Shown: piece after piece, positions 47,743-58,558 of the stretch
How positions within the stretch are numbered: position 1 is the first letter of the stretch
Layout of the letters: each line of letters begins with the position of its first letter
Assembly: GCF_003048405.1 (NCBI RefSeq)
Contig: NZ_PIQS01000001.1
Location: forward strand, 930,001 to 994,000
Source of the DNA: Campylobacter concisus
Lineage (GTDB): Bacteria > Campylobacterota > Campylobacteria > Campylobacterales > Campylobacteraceae
Reading direction: 5' to 3'
DNA: 64,000 nucleotides
Position numbers and translations under genes: made by a program
Notes under the pieces: generated by a model
The model's input: only the letters and a program-made list of their open reading frames with translations
What the model was told of the DNA's origin: nothing
Database searches by the model: none

Positions 47743-48132
47743 TTAAGCCTGTGCCATTTCTATCATTTGAGTTTTAATGCTTAAAATGTTATTTTGGATG
47801 ACTGACTGCTCTAAATTTAAGTAATGAAGCATTTGCATAGAATTACGATCTTTTAGGCTTTGGATGCTTGAAATTTGATGCGAAATATCTAGCTTTTGAT
47901 CTTGTAATTTTTCTAAGTCTTTTTGTAACTGTATGGCACTTGCTTTATTAATAATTATAGAGGAAATTTTAGCATCTTCTCTTTGTTCTACATGTACTTC
48001 ATTGCTTCTAACAATATCTTTCTTGTCATAGCCGGAAGATACTAGCATGCTTGTTTTTGAGCTATTTGAAGAGATAGATGTATAGCCATCATGATAAAAA
48101 ATATTTGAGTTCATATTTGCGTCTATTTGCAT
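47743..48132 (-). CDS. Coiled-coil protein of unknown function
   Basis: A 129-residue hydrophilic protein with no signal peptide or membrane helix. Residues 1-60 are Ser/Asn-rich and probably disordered; residues about 65-125 are a predicted coiled coil (IQLQKDLEKLQDQKLDISH, then IQSLKDRNSMQMLHYLNLEQS). The look recalls small flagellar or secreted filament-associated proteins, but I recognise no family. ATG follows AGGAAGGAT. It is convergent with the TorD-like gene, 2 bases apart. Confidence 0.7.
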   Translation of the reverse strand: MQIDANMNSNIFYHDGYTSISSNSSKTSMLVSSGYDKKDIVRSNEVHVEQREDAKISSIIINKASAIQLQKDLEKLQDQKLDISHQISSIQSLKDRNSMQMLHYLNLEQSVIQNNILSIKTQMIEMAQA

Positions 48133-48337
48133 ATCATCCTTCCTCTTATAGATTATTTTTATTTTAAACTATATTCAATAGAAAATTAAAATAGTTTTTA
48201 AAAAGTTATATTTTGAATTATATTTCTATATTCTTAAAGATAAATTATATTTATAACTTTTTTGCAACTTTATAGTTAAAATACCCAGTTAAGTGCTATT
48301 TTGTTAAAATCACGCAAAACTAATCAAAGGTAAAGCT

Positions 48338-49750
48338 ATGAAAAAAGATGAAAACGCACATAAAAAGATGTGGGAGGGTAGATTTAGCGAGGCTAGCTCG
48401 AAGCTGCTTGAGGAATTTAATGCTTCTATAAATTTTGATAAAAATCTTTTTGAAGAAGATATTGCCGGTAGTAAGGCTCACGCAAAGATGCTTGGAATTT
48501 GTGGAATTTTGAAAAAAAATGAGTCAGAGGCGATCATAAAGGGGCTTGATGAGGTTTTATCTGAGATAAGAGCAGGTAAATTTGAGTTTAAGTTAGAAGA
48601 TGAAGATATACACATGGCAGTTGAGAAGCGACTTAGCCAGATCATCGGCGCCGAGCTTGGAGGCAGACTGCACACAGCTAGAAGTAGAAATGACCAAGTT
48701 GCGCTTGATTTTAAATTTTATGTTTTGAAGAAAAATTTAGAAATTTCTTCACTCATCAAAGAGCTCATCGCCACGCTTACAAATTTAGCCAAAAACCACA
48801 AAGATACGCTAATGCCAGGCTACACGCACCTTCAGCACGCCCAGCCAGTAAGCCTTAGCTACCATTTGCTAGCATACGCGTTTATGTTTAAGAGGGATTT
48901 TGAGCGATTTGTCAGCTCGTATGAGCGAAACAACCTAAGTCCGCTTGGCTCAGCAGCCCTTGCAGGCACGCCGCACAAGATAGATAGGAGTATCGTTGCA
49001 AGTGAGCTTGGCTTTGCAGGCTGCACGCAAAATGCGATGGATAGCGTGAGCGACCGCGACTATGCGCTGGAGATTTTATTTAACATTAGCGTTTTCATGA
49101 CGCACGCTTCTAGACTTTGCGAGGAGCTCATACTCTGGAGCTCGCAGGAATTTGGCTTTGTAAGCATTAGTGACGCTTATAGCACGGGCAGCTCCATTAT
49201 GCCTCAAAAGAAAAATCCAGACGTCGCTGAACTCATACGCGGCAAAACTGGGCGTGTAAATGGAAATTTAGTAGCGTTGCTAACTACGATGAAGGGCTTG
49301 CCACTTGCTTACAATAAAGATATGCAAGAAGATAAAGAGGGTGTTTTTGGTAGCGTTGCGACCATTTTAAGCTCGGCTACTATCCTAAATGAGATGATAA
49401 AAACGGCTAAATTTAATGAAAAAAATATGTTAAAAGCGACAAAAACAGGGCATCTAAGTGCAACTGATCTGGCGGACTATCTAGTGCGTGAGAAAAATAT
49501 CCCATTTAGAACGGCGCACTTTATCACCGGCAAAGCTGTCGCAAAGGCTGAAAGCTTGGGGCTTGATCTAAGTGAGCTAAACGAAGAGCAGCTAAAAAGT
49601 GTCGATGAAAATTTGGACGAAAATGCCATTAAATTTCTAGATCTGCACGCTTCCAAAGAGGCTCGCACTTCAAAAGGCGGCACGGCAAATAAAAGCGTTG
49701 ATGAGCAGATAGAAATTTTAGACTACTGGCTTAAGAAAAAAGAGTTATAA
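48338..49750 (+). CDS. argH: Argininosuccinate lyase
   Basis: A 470-residue enzyme of the fumarase/aspartase superfamily that splits argininosuccinate to arginine and fumarate. The signature loop [13 protein letters not shown] holds the catalytic serine; [18 protein letters not shown] and [14 protein letters not shown] are also conserved. N-terminus [21 protein letters not shown] is typical; the chosen ATG follows AAAGGTAAAGCT. Confidence 0.96.
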   Translation: MKKDENAHKKMWEGRFSEASSKLLEEFNASINFDKNLFEEDIAGSKAHAKMLGICGILKKNESEAIIKGLDEVLSEIRAGKFEFKLEDEDIHMAVEKRLSQIIGAELGGRLHTARSRNDQVALDFKFYVLKKNLEISSLIKELIATLTNLAKNHKDTLMPGYTHLQHAQPVSLSYHLLAYAFMFKRDFERFVSSYERNNLSPLGSAALAGTPHKIDRSIVASELGFAGCTQNAMDSVSDRDYALEILFNISVFMTHASRLCEELILWSSQEFGFVSISDAYSTGSSIMPQKKNPDVAELIRGKTGRVNGNLVALLTTMKGLPLAYNKDMQEDKEGVFGSVATILSSATILNEMIKTAKFNEKNMLKATKTGHLSATDLADYLVREKNIPFRTAHFITGKAVAKAESLGLDLSELNEEQLKSVDENLDENAIKFLDLHASKEARTSKGGTANKSVDEQIEILDYWLKKKEL

Positions 49751-49784
49751 TTACGCAAAATCTACAAATTTTAAAGGATGAAAA

Positions 49785-50867
49785 ATGTTTTTTGATGGCA
49801 AAAATAAAGAGCTTTCTAGTAAAAATGAAGCTTTACAAAGAGAAAATGAAGCTTTAAAGGCTGAAATTTTAGCACTTAAAAATGAGCTAAAAAACGTTAA
49901 AACTTGCGAGCCAAAAGAGCAAGCCAAGGATAAGCAAGAAGCTGTAAATTTATTGCTTTCAAGTTATCAAGATGGTATAAATTTCTTGCAATTAACAATG
50001 GAAGAAAACCTAAAAATGCTTGAAAGTATAAACGGATTAAATGAAAAGACTTTCAAAGAGACGGGCGAACTCAAGTCGCAAACGGCTGAGATTTTAAACT
50101 CGATCGAGCAAGTAAGCCAGATGAGCAATGACCTTTCAAATGACGCTTCTTCGCTTAATGGAAGCGTAAATTCGATTGCTGAGATTATAAATCTTATTAA
50201 AGATATCTCAGATCAGACAAATTTGTTAGCTCTAAATGCTGCTATTGAGGCGGCCCGTGCTGGTGAGCATGGACGAGGTTTTGCTGTCGTGGCAGATGAG
50301 GTTAGAAAGCTTGCTGAACGTACCCAAAAAGCGACACTTGAAGTAGAAGTAAATATAAATGGACTTAAGCAAAGTGCGAATACAATGATCGAAATGAGTG
50401 AGAATTTCTCAAAAATTTCTGCAAATGCTATGAAAATTTTAGGTGGATTTGAAGGAAACATCTCAAGCGTAAACTCAAATACGCAAAATATCCTAAATCA
50501 GGCCTTAAATGTTACAAATGAAGTCTATGTAAGCAATGGAAAAATAGATCATATAAATATGAAGCTAAATGGATATAGAGGCGTGCTTTTAAATGAATTT
50601 AATAAAATTCAAGATGTTCATGAGTGTAGATTTGGCAAATGGTATGAAAAAGATGTGAAAAATACTCTTGTAAAAGATGCCAAAATTCTCTCAAGTATCG
50701 CAGCTCATCATGAAAATGTTCATCATGGACTAGAAAAAGCGATGGTTATTTTTGCTGATAAAGATAAAGGAAATCTACCTGGCGTTGAAATATTAAAAGA
50801 TGTCGAAAACTCAAGTAAAGTAGGTTTTGAAGAGTTGCTTGAAGCTATTAAGTCTGCAAGAAAATAA
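49785..50867 (+). CDS. Cytosolic chemoreceptor with C-terminal CZB zinc-sensor domain
   Basis: A 360-residue methyl-accepting chemotaxis protein with no membrane helix. An N-terminal coiled coil (about 8-45) leads to the signalling domain whose hairpin tip reads [39 protein letters not shown] (seen in pieces at about 145-185). The C-terminal CZB domain has HECRFGKWY (about 278-286) and [12 protein letters not shown], the His/Cys zinc ligands. The layout is that of Helicobacter TlpD, which senses oxidants such as HOCl through the zinc cysteine. Confidence 0.93.
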   Translation: MFFDGKNKELSSKNEALQRENEALKAEILALKNELKNVKTCEPKEQAKDKQEAVNLLLSSYQDGINFLQLTMEENLKMLESINGLNEKTFKETGELKSQTAEILNSIEQVSQMSNDLSNDASSLNGSVNSIAEIINLIKDISDQTNLLALNAAIEAARAGEHGRGFAVVADEVRKLAERTQKATLEVEVNINGLKQSANTMIEMSENFSKISANAMKILGGFEGNISSVNSNTQNILNQALNVTNEVYVSNGKIDHINMKLNGYRGVLLNEFNKIQDVHECRFGKWYEKDVKNTLVKDAKILSSIAAHHENVHHGLEKAMVIFADKDKGNLPGVEILKDVENSSKVGFEELLEAIKSARK

Positions 50868-50899
50868 AATCTTAGACTCATGCTTTGAGTCTAAGATTT
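50867..50899. terminator. Bidirectional terminator between chemoreceptor and HIT gene
   Basis: AAATCTTAGACTCA pairs with TGAGTCTAAGATTT (14 bp) around TGCTT, right at the stop codon of the plus-strand gene and 9 bases past the stop of the convergent HIT gene. It ends in short T-runs on both strands. Confidence 0.85.
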
Positions 50900-50907
50900 A
50901 GAAGTTA

Positions 50908-51261
50908 TTAAAATGTGCTTTGTGGATCAGCTACGCCTTCGCTCCAGCCAAGCTTCGCTCCACCAAGCAGGTGAAAATGTAGATGCATAACCTCTTGACC
51001 GCCGTTTTCACCGCAGTTTGTGATGAGGCGGTATCCGCTCTTATCAACGCCCATTAAGGTCGCCACTTCTTGGATAAATTTAGTCATCTCTCCCATTAAA
51101 ACCGGATCCATCTCTTGGAAATTTTTATAGTGTTTTTTTGGGATGATTAGGATGTGGATCGGTGCTTTTGGATTTATGTCGTTAAAAGCTAGAAATTTCT
51201 CGCTTTCAAGCACTTTGTTGCAAGGGATTTCACCAGCTACGATCTTTTCAAATATGGTCAT
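50908..51261 (-). CDS. HIT family nucleotide-binding protein
   Basis: A 117-residue histidine-triad protein; the triad is HLHFHLLGG near 99-107 (HxHxHxx). N-terminal FEKIVAGEIPCNKVLESE and PKAPIHILIIPKKH are typical of the Hint/HinT branch, which hydrolyses AMP-linked amines. ATG 51261 (MTIFEKI) has an AAAGGAGC site; an in-frame ATG 8 codons earlier gives MQNFKGAK, which merely translates that ribosome site. Confidence 0.94.
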   Translation of the reverse strand: MTIFEKIVAGEIPCNKVLESEKFLAFNDINPKAPIHILIIPKKHYKNFQEMDPVLMGEMTKFIQEVATLMGVDKSGYRLITNCGENGGQEVMHLHFHLLGGAKLGWSEGVADPQSTF

Positions 51262-51379
51262 TTTAGCTCCTTTGAAATTTTGCAAAATTATATCAAAGTG
51301 TGCTTAAATTTCGTGCTCTTTATCTTGATTTTAACTCTTTTTCTATAAAATCGACTCAAAAATTTATAAAGGCAAAAAA

Positions 51380-52375
51380 TTGCAAGATTTCGTTAATAAA
51401 ATCAAAAATGAAATTTCAACGCTTGATGATTTGGAAAAAGTCAGGGTAGAAATTTTTGGCAAAAAGGGCATCTTGGCGCAAGGCTTTGCAAAGCTAAAAG
51501 AGCTTGGTGAAGATGAGAAAAAGGAATTTGCAGCAAATTTAAACAAGCAAAGAGATGAGCTTGGCGCGCTAATAGAAGCTAAAAAGGCTGAGCTTAGCGA
51601 GCAAGAGATAGATAACAAGATGAAAAAAGAGGCCGCTGATATCACGCTATTTAATGAGCCTGTTGCTAGCGGGGCACTTCATCCTGTGATGGCTACGATG
51701 GATAAGATAATTGAATACTTTTTGGCTCTAAATTTCTCGCTCGAGACCGGACCACTAATAGAAGATGATTTTCACAACTTTGAGGCGCTAAATTTACCAA
51801 AATACCACCCAGCAAGAGATATGCAAGATACATTTTACCTAGATGATTTTAGACTTTTAAGGACGCATACGAGTCCAGTTCAGGTGCGAACTATGCTAAA
51901 TCAAAAGCCGCCTATTCGCATGATAGCGCCAGGTACTGTCTTTAGACGTGATATGGATTTAACGCATACACCGATGTTTCACCAGGTCGAGGGCCTTGTG
52001 GTGGAGGATGCTGAGAAAGTTAGCTTTGCAAATTTAAAATCAATGCTTGAGGGCTTTTTAAAGCATATGTTCGGCGACGTTGAAGTGCGTTTTCGCCCTA
52101 GCTTCTTTCCATTTACGGAGCCTAGCGCAGAGGTTGATATTAGTTGTATATTCTGCCACGGCAAGGGCTGCAGAGTGTGCAAGCAGACTACTTGGCTTGA
52201 GGTACTTGGATGCGGCGTCGTCGATCCAAACGTATTTAAGGCGGTTGGCTATAAAAACGTAAGCGGATATGCCTTTGGCCTTGGCGTTGAGAGATTTGCG
52301 ATGTTGCTTCATAGAGTGCCTGATCTAAGGTCGCTTTTTGAGGGAGATTTAAGATTGTTGGAGCAGTTTAAATGA
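51380..52375 (+). CDS. pheS: Phenylalanine--tRNA ligase alpha subunit
   Basis: A 331-residue class II aminoacyl-tRNA synthetase subunit holding the catalytic site. The coiled coil N-terminus is followed by [12 protein letters not shown], the [12 protein letters not shown] motif 2 region and motif 3 [21 protein letters not shown]. The start is TTG at 51380 ([11 protein letters not shown]) behind AAAGGC. Overlaps pheT by 4 bases (ATGATAA region). Confidence 0.97.
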   Translation: MQDFVNKIKNEISTLDDLEKVRVEIFGKKGILAQGFAKLKELGEDEKKEFAANLNKQRDELGALIEAKKAELSEQEIDNKMKKEAADITLFNEPVASGALHPVMATMDKIIEYFLALNFSLETGPLIEDDFHNFEALNLPKYHPARDMQDTFYLDDFRLLRTHTSPVQVRTMLNQKPPIRMIAPGTVFRRDMDLTHTPMFHQVEGLVVEDAEKVSFANLKSMLEGFLKHMFGDVEVRFRPSFFPFTEPSAEVDISCIFCHGKGCRVCKQTTWLEVLGCGVVDPNVFKAVGYKNVSGYAFGLGVERFAMLLHRVPDLRSLFEGDLRLLEQFK

Positions 52376-54708
52376 TAATTTCAAAGCATTGGTTAAACGA
52401 GTGGATCGACCTTAGCGAGGTTAGTGGCGAGACACTTTCAAAGACATTAAATTCTATTGGGCTAGAGGTTGATAGTTATAAAGAGATAAATTTACCAAAG
52501 AGTATTGTGGTTGGCTACATAAAAAGTAGAGAAAAGCACCCAGATGCCGATAAGCTAAGCGTTTGTCAAGTCGATGTTGGTGGAGAGACGCTTCAGATCG
52601 TGTGTGGGGCTAAAAACGTTGAAGCTGGCCAGTTTGTGCCAGTTGCACTTATTGGTACGACTATGCCAAATGGTCTTGAGATAAAAAAAGCAAAGCTAAG
52701 AGGTATCGAGTCAAGTGGCATGATCTGCTCTTCAAGTGAGCTGGGACTTCCAAAGGTGAATGATGGAATTTTACCACTTGATGAGAGCATCGGCAAGCTA
52801 AAACTTGGTACAAGCCTTAGTGAATTTGAGGTATTTAAAGATACGATAATCGAAGTTGATGTCACAGCAAACAGAGGCGATTGCCAAAATTTACATGGCA
52901 TCGCAAGAGAAATTTGTGCAGCGCTTGATCTAAATATAAAAGATAGCCACGAAGACGATGAAAGCGAAAATTTACTAGGTATTGGCAGAATAGCTTCTGT
53001 GCGAGCAGAGGATAAAGTAAATGGGTCATTTTTGTATAAGGCTTTTGAGCTAAAAGAAGGACTATATGAAAATCTAATAACTCGCATGCGTCTAGCATTA
53101 ATAGAGTGCCAAAAGACAAATTTAGTTGAGAGACTGCTTGAATACGCGACATTTTGCACGGGTGTTTTATTTAGAGCTTATGATCACGCTAAACTAGTAA
53201 GTGAAGGTGAAAAGGCTGTTTTTGATATAAAAAATGGTGAAAATGGCGAATGTGTCGTTTATTGTGAGGATAAAAATTTAGGCATTGCTGGAATTTACCA
53301 AAGTGACGCAGCAAGAGTAGATGAGAAGTCAAAAGTGATCCTAGTAGAAGCTAGCTACGTAAAGCCAGATGTTGTTTCAAAAGCTATTTTTGAAAATAAA
53401 AATTTACCAAAGGGTGATCAAATTTATCGCTCAAGTCGTGGTAGCGAGCCAAATTTAGCTTATGGAGCGGATTATTTATTTAGAAGACTTGCTAATTTTA
53501 AAGATACTCTAAATCTCTTTGCTGGCTCACAGCAGTCGCTTTTAAACACCGAGCCTATAACACTAAGCATCTCTCTTTTTGAGCTTAAAAATATGATCGG
53601 TCAAGATATTGCTAGAAATGACGTCGTTAAAATTTTAAAGAAACTTGGCTTTGAGATCGCAGTAAATGTTGAGCAAGAAAGCTTTAACGTAAAAGTGCCG
53701 TTATTTCGCCATGATATAGTAAATTCTCACGATGTTTGCGAGGAGATCGTAAGGATAATAGGCATAGATAATATCGCCTCAAAACCACTAAATTTCTCTG
53801 AGAAAAATAGGCTAAATAAGACATATTTTGACTATAAAAACGCCCTAAATTTAAGGCGTAGAGCAGCTGATAATGGCTTTTTTGAAAGCGTGCACTACGT
53901 ATTTGACAGCCTTGATGAGCTTAGTGAGCTAAATTTTAAACCATGCAAAGTTAAGATATTAAATCCTATAAACAACGAGCTAAACACGCTTAGGCCGACG
54001 CTTGTTAATCACCTTCTAAGCTCAAGCGAGAAAAATATCAAAAACTCGAAACGCTCAGTTAGATTATTTGAACTTGGAGAAGTTTTTGATGAAGACGCAA
54101 ATCAAGGCTTAAATTTAGGCTTTGTTGTGTCTGGACTTTTAAAAGAGCCAACACTGATAAACGGTGCAAAAGGCGAGGAGGCAAATTTCTACGCATTTGC
54201 ATCGATGGTGCAAAATGTCATAGGTAAATTTGAGCTAAAACCTTGCCAGGGCATCTCATATCTTAGCCCATACGAGCAAGCACACATCTATCAAAATGGC
54301 GAAAATATCGGCTATATCGGTAGAGTTGACGCAAGAGTTGAGGCAAAGAGAGATCTGCCAAGAACATATGTTTGCGAGATTGATTTTGCTAAGCTTAAAT
54401 TTGAGCCAATTTTGGCAGTGCCTTACTCTAAATTTCAAAGTACAACAAGGGATCTTAGCCTTATTGTGCCTGAAAATTTCGAGGCTGGACAAATTTATGA
54501 GTGCATAAGAGGGCTAAATCTAAAAGAGCTAAAAGAATTTTTACCAGTTGATATCTACAAAGATGCAAAGCTAAATGGCTCGATCAGTCTTAGTCTCAAA
54601 TTTACATTCCAAGATATGGAAAAAACGCTTGAGGATGATGATATAAATGCACTTATGGATAAAATTTTAAGCGAGCTAAAAGAGAAACTAAATATCGGAA
54701 TAAGATGA
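52372..54708 (+). CDS. pheT: Phenylalanine--tRNA ligase beta subunit
   Basis: A 778-residue beta subunit of the alpha2beta2 enzyme. It begins [15 protein letters not shown], has an EMAP/tRNA-binding domain near 40-150 ([16 protein letters not shown]), the B3/B4 editing region, the B5 domain, a catalytic-like domain and a C-terminal anticodon-binding FDX-ACB domain ([17 protein letters not shown]). It overlaps pheS by 4 bases and aroA by 4, so pheS-pheT-aroA-ispH form an operon. Confidence 0.97.
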   Translation: MIISKHWLNEWIDLSEVSGETLSKTLNSIGLEVDSYKEINLPKSIVVGYIKSREKHPDADKLSVCQVDVGGETLQIVCGAKNVEAGQFVPVALIGTTMPNGLEIKKAKLRGIESSGMICSSSELGLPKVNDGILPLDESIGKLKLGTSLSEFEVFKDTIIEVDVTANRGDCQNLHGIAREICAALDLNIKDSHEDDESENLLGIGRIASVRAEDKVNGSFLYKAFELKEGLYENLITRMRLALIECQKTNLVERLLEYATFCTGVLFRAYDHAKLVSEGEKAVFDIKNGENGECVVYCEDKNLGIAGIYQSDAARVDEKSKVILVEASYVKPDVVSKAIFENKNLPKGDQIYRSSRGSEPNLAYGADYLFRRLANFKDTLNLFAGSQQSLLNTEPITLSISLFELKNMIGQDIARNDVVKILKKLGFEIAVNVEQESFNVKVPLFRHDIVNSHDVCEEIVRIIGIDNIASKPLNFSEKNRLNKTYFDYKNALNLRRRAADNGFFESVHYVFDSLDELSELNFKPCKVKILNPINNELNTLRPTLVNHLLSSSEKNIKNSKRSVRLFELGEVFDEDANQGLNLGFVVSGLLKEPTLINGAKGEEANFYAFASMVQNVIGKFELKPCQGISYLSPYEQAHIYQNGENIGYIGRVDARVEAKRDLPRTYVCEIDFAKLKFEPILAVPYSKFQSTTRDLSLIVPENFEAGQIYECIRGLNLKELKEFLPVDIYKDAKLNGSISLSLKFTFQDMEKTLEDDDINALMDKILSELKEKLNIGIR

Positions 54709-55982
54709 GAATTTATCCATTAGAAAAAAGTCTAAATTTAACTATTGACGACATCGCAGCGGATAAGTCCATCTCGCATAGATGTGCGATTTTTTCGCTT
54801 TTAAGCGATAAGCCATCTCGCGTTAGAAACTATCTAAGAGCAGGCGATACACTAAATACCTTAAAAATAGTCCAGCTTTTAGGTGCAAAAGTTGAGGACA
54901 ATGGTTCTGAAATAGCGATCATGCCGCCACAAAAGATAAAAGAGCCAAATGAAATTTTAGAGTGTGGCAACTCAGGTACGGCAATGAGGCTTTTTATGGG
55001 ACTATTAGCCGCGCAGAACGGCTTTTTCGTGCTAAGTGGTGATAGATATTTAAACTCACGTCCAATGGCTAGAATAGCAAAACCTCTAAACGATATGGGT
55101 GCAAAGATAGATGGTGCAAACAACGCAAACAACGCTCCTCTTTGTATAAGAGGGACAAAATTTGAAAGATTTAGTTTTGAGAGCAAGATCGCCTCAGCTC
55201 AGGTAAAAAGTGCGCTTTTGCTGGCGGCTCTTTACTCAAATGGCTGCAAATTTAGTGAGCCAGAGCTAAGCAGAGATCATACTGAGCGTATGCTAGCTGG
55301 CATGGGAGCTGATATAAAGCGTGACGACCTAGAGATCACTTTAGAGCCGATGAAAGCTCCACTTGCGCCACTTGATATAGACGTGCCAAATGATCCAAGT
55401 TCAGCATTTTTCTTTGCGGTCGCAGCTTTAATCATCCCAAATTCGCATATCATTTTAAAAAATATCTTGCTAAATAAAACTCGCATCGAAGCTTACAGGA
55501 TTTTAGAAAAAATGGGTGCTGAGATAAAATTTCACAAAACCTCAAGCAAATACGAAGATATCGGTGATATCGAGGTTAAATACTCACCAAACTTAAAAGG
55601 TGTAGAAGTTAGCGAAAATATCTCGTGGCTCATCGACGAAGCTCCAGCTTTAGCCATCGCATTTGCCTGCGCTAAAGGCCAAAGCAAGCTGACAAATGCC
55701 AAAGAGCTTCGCGTAAAAGAGAGTGATAGGATAGCTGTCACGATAAATGCATTAAAAGCATGCGGTATCGAGGCAAGCGAGCTTGAAGATGGTTTTGTTA
55801 TAAATGGATCTGAGGCTAAATTTGCCACGATAGATAGCCACGGAGATCATAGGATCGCGATGAGCTTTGCCATACTTGGACTAAAATGTGGCATGCAGAT
55901 AGAAAAGAGCGAATTTATTGCCACATCGTTTCCAAATTTTGCTGAAATTTTAAAGAAAATGGGAGCTAGAGTTGAAGATTGA
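54705..55982 (+). CDS. aroA: 3-phosphoshikimate 1-carboxyvinyltransferase (EPSP synthase)
   Basis: A 425-residue enzyme that adds PEP to shikimate-3-phosphate. Key motifs are DKSISHRCAIFSLLS, the LECGNSGTAMRLFMG PEP loop and LRVKESDRIAV, with DHRIAMSFAILGL near the end. Class is not decided here. ATG overlaps the pheT stop (ATGA), and the 3' end overlaps ispH by 11 bases. Confidence 0.97.
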   Translation: MRIYPLEKSLNLTIDDIAADKSISHRCAIFSLLSDKPSRVRNYLRAGDTLNTLKIVQLLGAKVEDNGSEIAIMPPQKIKEPNEILECGNSGTAMRLFMGLLAAQNGFFVLSGDRYLNSRPMARIAKPLNDMGAKIDGANNANNAPLCIRGTKFERFSFESKIASAQVKSALLLAALYSNGCKFSEPELSRDHTERMLAGMGADIKRDDLEITLEPMKAPLAPLDIDVPNDPSSAFFFAVAALIIPNSHIILKNILLNKTRIEAYRILEKMGAEIKFHKTSSKYEDIGDIEVKYSPNLKGVEVSENISWLIDEAPALAIAFACAKGQSKLTNAKELRVKESDRIAVTINALKACGIEASELEDGFVINGSEAKFATIDSHGDHRIAMSFAILGLKCGMQIEKSEFIATSFPNFAEILKKMGARVED

Positions 55983-56796
55983 GCTTGCTAGTAGTTATGG
56001 ATTTTGCTTTGGTGTAAAAAGGGCGATAAAGATTGCTGAAAATGCAGGAGATGCTGCGACCATTGGGCCACTCATACATAATAACGAAGAGATAAACAGG
56101 CTTGAGAAAAACTACAATGTAAAAACACTTGAGGGTATAGACGAGCTAAAGGATGAGAAAAAGGCGATCATCCGTACTCATGGCATCACTAAAAATGACC
56201 TTGCAGAGCTAAAAAAGACAGATATAAAAGTAATCGACGCAACTTGCCCGTTTGTGACAAAGCCACAGCAAATTTGTGAAAAAATGAGCGAAGAGGGTTA
56301 TGATGTGGTGATCTATGGTGACGTACACCACCCTGAGGTAAAGGGCGTGAAGTCATATGCCAAGGGTAACGTCTATGTCGTGCTTGATGAGAGCGAGTTA
56401 GAGGGCATTAAATTTAAGCAAAAGGTCGCACTTGTTAGCCAAACGACTAGAAAAGTCGAGAAATTTATGCAGATCGCAAACTACCTTATGCTTCACGTAA
56501 AAGAGGTACGCGTTTTTAATACCATTTGCAACGCAACATTTGAAAACCAAGAGGCCGCCAAAAATTTAGCAAAAAGAGCTGATGTGATGATAATCATCGG
56601 TGGAAAAAATAGCTCAAATACAAAACAACTCTATCTAATATCTAAAAATTTCTGCGAAGATAGCTACCTCATTGAAAGCGAAGAAGAGCTTGAAAAATCA
56701 TGGTTTGATGGCAAAAATTTGTGTGGCATAAGTGCTGGTGCAAGTACGCCTGACTGGATCATACAAAAAGTCGTTGACAGAATCAAAAAAGTATAA
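55972..56796 (+). CDS. ispH: 4-hydroxy-3-methylbut-2-enyl diphosphate reductase
   Basis: A 274-residue iron-sulfur enzyme for the last step of the MEP isoprenoid pathway. It has the three cluster cysteines in SSYGFCFGVKRAI (C12), VIDATCPFV and FNTICNATFENQ, and the substrate motifs IRTHG and ISAGASTPDW. The start is TTG at 55972, 11 bases inside aroA; the next ATG would cut the first cluster cysteine. It is not fused to rpsA, which follows after 80 bases. Confidence 0.96.
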   Translation: MKIELASSYGFCFGVKRAIKIAENAGDAATIGPLIHNNEEINRLEKNYNVKTLEGIDELKDEKKAIIRTHGITKNDLAELKKTDIKVIDATCPFVTKPQQICEKMSEEGYDVVIYGDVHHPEVKGVKSYAKGNVYVVLDESELEGIKFKQKVALVSQTTRKVEKFMQIANYLMLHVKEVRVFNTICNATFENQEAAKNLAKRADVMIIIGGKNSSNTKQLYLISKNFCEDSYLIESEEELEKSWFDGKNLCGISAGASTPDWIIQKVVDRIKKV

Positions 56797-56825
56797 AATT
56801 TATCCTAGCTAAAGCCACAATTAAC

Positions 56826-56831
56826 TATAAT
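56826..56831 (+). promoter_or_regulatory. -10 box upstream of rpsA
   Basis: TATAAT lies 45 bases upstream of the rpsA ATG, in the short ispH-rpsA gap. A second CATAAT-like box lies nearer the gene. Either could give rpsA its own promoter. Confidence 0.5.
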
Positions 56832-56876
56832 AAGCCAATTTGCCTCTACTGGCATAATAAAATTTAAAGGATCAAG

Positions 56877-58553
56877 ATGGCTGTGAACAAAAGTGTTCAA
56901 TTAGGAAAAGCAAAAGACGAAGATATCGAAGATATCGATTTTGCTGCGATGTTAGAGGAGTCTTTTAAAAAGACTGAAGAAGATAGTGACGCAAAGATCG
57001 TCAGTATCAATGGCGATGAGGTTTTAATCGATGTTGGCAAGAAGTCAGAAGGTATTTTAAATGTTTCTGAGATCACTGATGCAAACGGCAACCTGACACA
57101 TAAAGTTGGCGATACGATCAAAGTTGTAATAACTGGATCAAGAAATGGAAGACCTATAGTGTCGCACAAAAAAGCACTTAGAAAAGAGAAAGTTAAAGCT
57201 TTCATCGAAGCTTACGATCCTGAAAATTCTGGCGAAATCGACGTAAAAGTAGTTGGAAAAAATAAAGGTGGCTTTATAACTCAAGATGCAAATGGCGTTG
57301 AATTTTTCTTACCAAGAACGCACAGTGGATTTAAAAACGCTGAGGGCGTAGTTGGTAAAACATATAAAGTAAGAGTTATAAAAATTGATAAAGAAGAAAA
57401 TAGCATAGTTGTCTCTAGAAAGAAAATTTTAGATGATGACCGCAAAAAACGTAAAGAAGCTCTATCAAGCATAGTAGAAAATGATAGCGTTATAGAGGGC
57501 ACAGTTAAAAAAATCACAACTTATGGTATGTTTGTTGATGTTGGTGGTGTAGACGGACTTGTTCACTACAGCGAGATAAGCTACAAAGGTCCAGTAAATC
57601 CTAGCTCACTATATAAAGAAGGCGATAAAGTTTTAGTTAAAGTTATCAGCTATGACAACGAAAAACGCCACTTGTCTCTATCTATCAAGGCAGCTACTCC
57701 AGATCCTTGGGAAGAGATCATAAATGATGGGCTAGAAGTTGGTGACACTATCAAAGTAACAGTTAGCAATATCGAGCCTTATGGCGCATTTGTTGATCTT
57801 GGAAATGATATTGAAGGATTTTTACATATATCTGAAATTTCATGGGACAAAAATATCAAAAATCCAAAAGATCACATCAATGAAGGTCAAGAGATTGATG
57901 TTGAGGTTATTGAGATAGATGCTAAAGGGCACCGCCTAAGAGTAAGCCTTAAAAATTTACTTCCAAAGCCATTTGATGAGTTTAAAGCTAAATTTAAAGA
58001 GGGTGATGTTGTTAAAGGCGTTGTGACAACTATCACAAATTTTGGTGCATTTGTTAGAGTGGGTTGCGTTGAGGGCTTATTGCACAATGAAGACGCGTCT
58101 TGGGATAGAAACGATAAATGCAAAGATATGTTTAAAGCCGGTGACGAGCTTGAAGTAAAAATCATTAAAATCGATAGCGCTGAACAAAAAGTTTCACTCA
58201 GCCTAAAAGATCTAAAACAAAGTCCAGTTCAAGCATTTGCTGATAAATTTAATGTAGGTGATATCGTAAAAGGAACGATTCGTGACATTAAAGACTTTGG
58301 CGTGTTTGTAGAGCTTGGTGATAACGTTGATGCGCTGATTCGCAAAGAAGATCTAGGTAGTGTAGATGTTAGCACACTTAAGATTGGCGATGAGATCGAA
58401 GCAGCTATCGCATTTATCGATGAGAAGAAAAATAGAATTCGCCTTAGCATACGCCGTTTAGCAAAACAAAAAGAGCGTGAAGTGTTAAATGAGATCAATG
58501 ATAACGACGATAAAGTAACACTTGGCGATATTATAAAAGAACAATTACTTTAG
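56877..58553 (+). CDS. rpsA: 30S ribosomal protein S1
   Basis: A 558-residue protein of six S1 repeats. The repeats are visible as units such as VIEGTVKKITTYGMFVDVGGVDGLVHYSEIS, then GDTIKVTVSNIEPYGAFVDLG and GDIVKGTIRDIKDFGVFVELG (in order along about 115-540); the first two are diverged, as expected for ribosome-binding repeats. It unwinds and recruits mRNA to the 30S subunit. RBS AAAGGATCAAG before ATG. Confidence 0.97.
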   Translation: MAVNKSVQLGKAKDEDIEDIDFAAMLEESFKKTEEDSDAKIVSINGDEVLIDVGKKSEGILNVSEITDANGNLTHKVGDTIKVVITGSRNGRPIVSHKKALRKEKVKAFIEAYDPENSGEIDVKVVGKNKGGFITQDANGVEFFLPRTHSGFKNAEGVVGKTYKVRVIKIDKEENSIVVSRKKILDDDRKKRKEALSSIVENDSVIEGTVKKITTYGMFVDVGGVDGLVHYSEISYKGPVNPSSLYKEGDKVLVKVISYDNEKRHLSLSIKAATPDPWEEIINDGLEVGDTIKVTVSNIEPYGAFVDLGNDIEGFLHISEISWDKNIKNPKDHINEGQEIDVEVIEIDAKGHRLRVSLKNLLPKPFDEFKAKFKEGDVVKGVVTTITNFGAFVRVGCVEGLLHNEDASWDRNDKCKDMFKAGDELEVKIIKIDSAEQKVSLSLKDLKQSPVQAFADKFNVGDIVKGTIRDIKDFGVFVELGDNVDALIRKEDLGSVDVSTLKIGDEIEAAIAFIDEKKNRIRLSIRRLAKQKEREVLNEINDNDDKVTLGDIIKEQLL

Positions 58554-58558
58554 TTTAA

